Below are positions 5,142-5,159 of a DNA stretch of 5,159 nucleotides, piece by piece. How positions within the stretch are numbered: position 1 is the first letter of the stretch; each line of letters starts with the position of its first letter. The notes beneath the pieces were generated by a model that saw nothing but the letters and a program-made list of their open reading frames with translations, was not told the origin of the DNA and did no database searches. The stretch is from positions 1 to 5,159 of the forward strand of contig JAUXGG010000163.1 of assembly GCA_030622265.1 (NCBI GenBank), read 5' to 3'. The stretch is from Candidatus Eiseniibacteriota bacterium. GTDB lineage: Bacteria; Arandabacterota; Arandabacteria; Arandabacterales; Arandabacteraceae. The translations under genes were made by a program, and so were the position numbers.

Positions 5142-5159
5142 TTAAGGGTTGTAGACAGC
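5142..5159 (-). CDS. Possible last codons of a minus-strand gene (runs off the right edge)
   Basis: Read leftward from the window edge, the bases give Ala-Val-Tyr-Asn-Pro and a TAA at 5142-5144. The hairpin that starts 12 nt beyond this stop is where a terminator is expected. Six codons cannot identify a protein; the call rests only on position relative to the palindrome. Confidence 0.2.
   Translation of the reverse strand, partial: AVYNP

Overview
The window reads as chromosome from a Gram-negative, moderately GC-rich bacterium. The evidence is a predicted outer-membrane beta-barrel protein with a Sec signal peptide and terminal Phe, an ECF sigma/membrane-protein pair, and a compact bacterial alpha-glucan phosphorylase. 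Nothing seen fixes the phylum. A delta-proteobacterial or uncultured-phylum relative would fit, but that is inference. No tRNA, rRNA, CRISPR array, intact transposase or phage gene was seen.

Left part (1-520): the 5' end of a nikR-type nickel-responsive regulator runs leftward off the window. Its upstream region carries a sigma70-like promoter and an imperfect inverted repeat with NikR-operator spacing. Facing away from it is a 58-codon basic ORF with a ribosome binding site and no recognised family.

Centre-left (518-1625): a 272-residue predicted outer-membrane beta-barrel protein ends in a strong intrinsic terminator. The terminator is followed by the orphaned C-terminal end of a HAD-like hydrolase whose catalytic N-terminal part is absent.

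Centre (1626-3106): an ECF sigma factor gene and a single-span membrane protein gene, probably its anti-sigma factor, form a two-gene unit. The sigma gene appears broken. About 35 bases that should encode the DNA-recognition helix of region 4 are missing, which also shifts the frame. The original C-terminal reading frame continues downstream and ends in an ATGA overlap with the membrane-protein start. The membrane protein also has an internal start with a stronger ribosome binding site, just before its membrane segment. A GC-rich hairpin ends this unit.

Right part (3160-5159): a complete short-type GT35 alpha-glucan phosphorylase on the minus strand faces the sigma unit. Upstream of it lies a near-perfect 37-base palindrome whose core matches the terminator after the barrel gene. 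It probably terminates a minus-strand gene that lies mostly outside the window.

No complete new multi-gene system is evident. The most informative signals are the two decayed genes, the shared palindrome core, the candidate nickel operator, and the possible dual-start anti-sigma factor.
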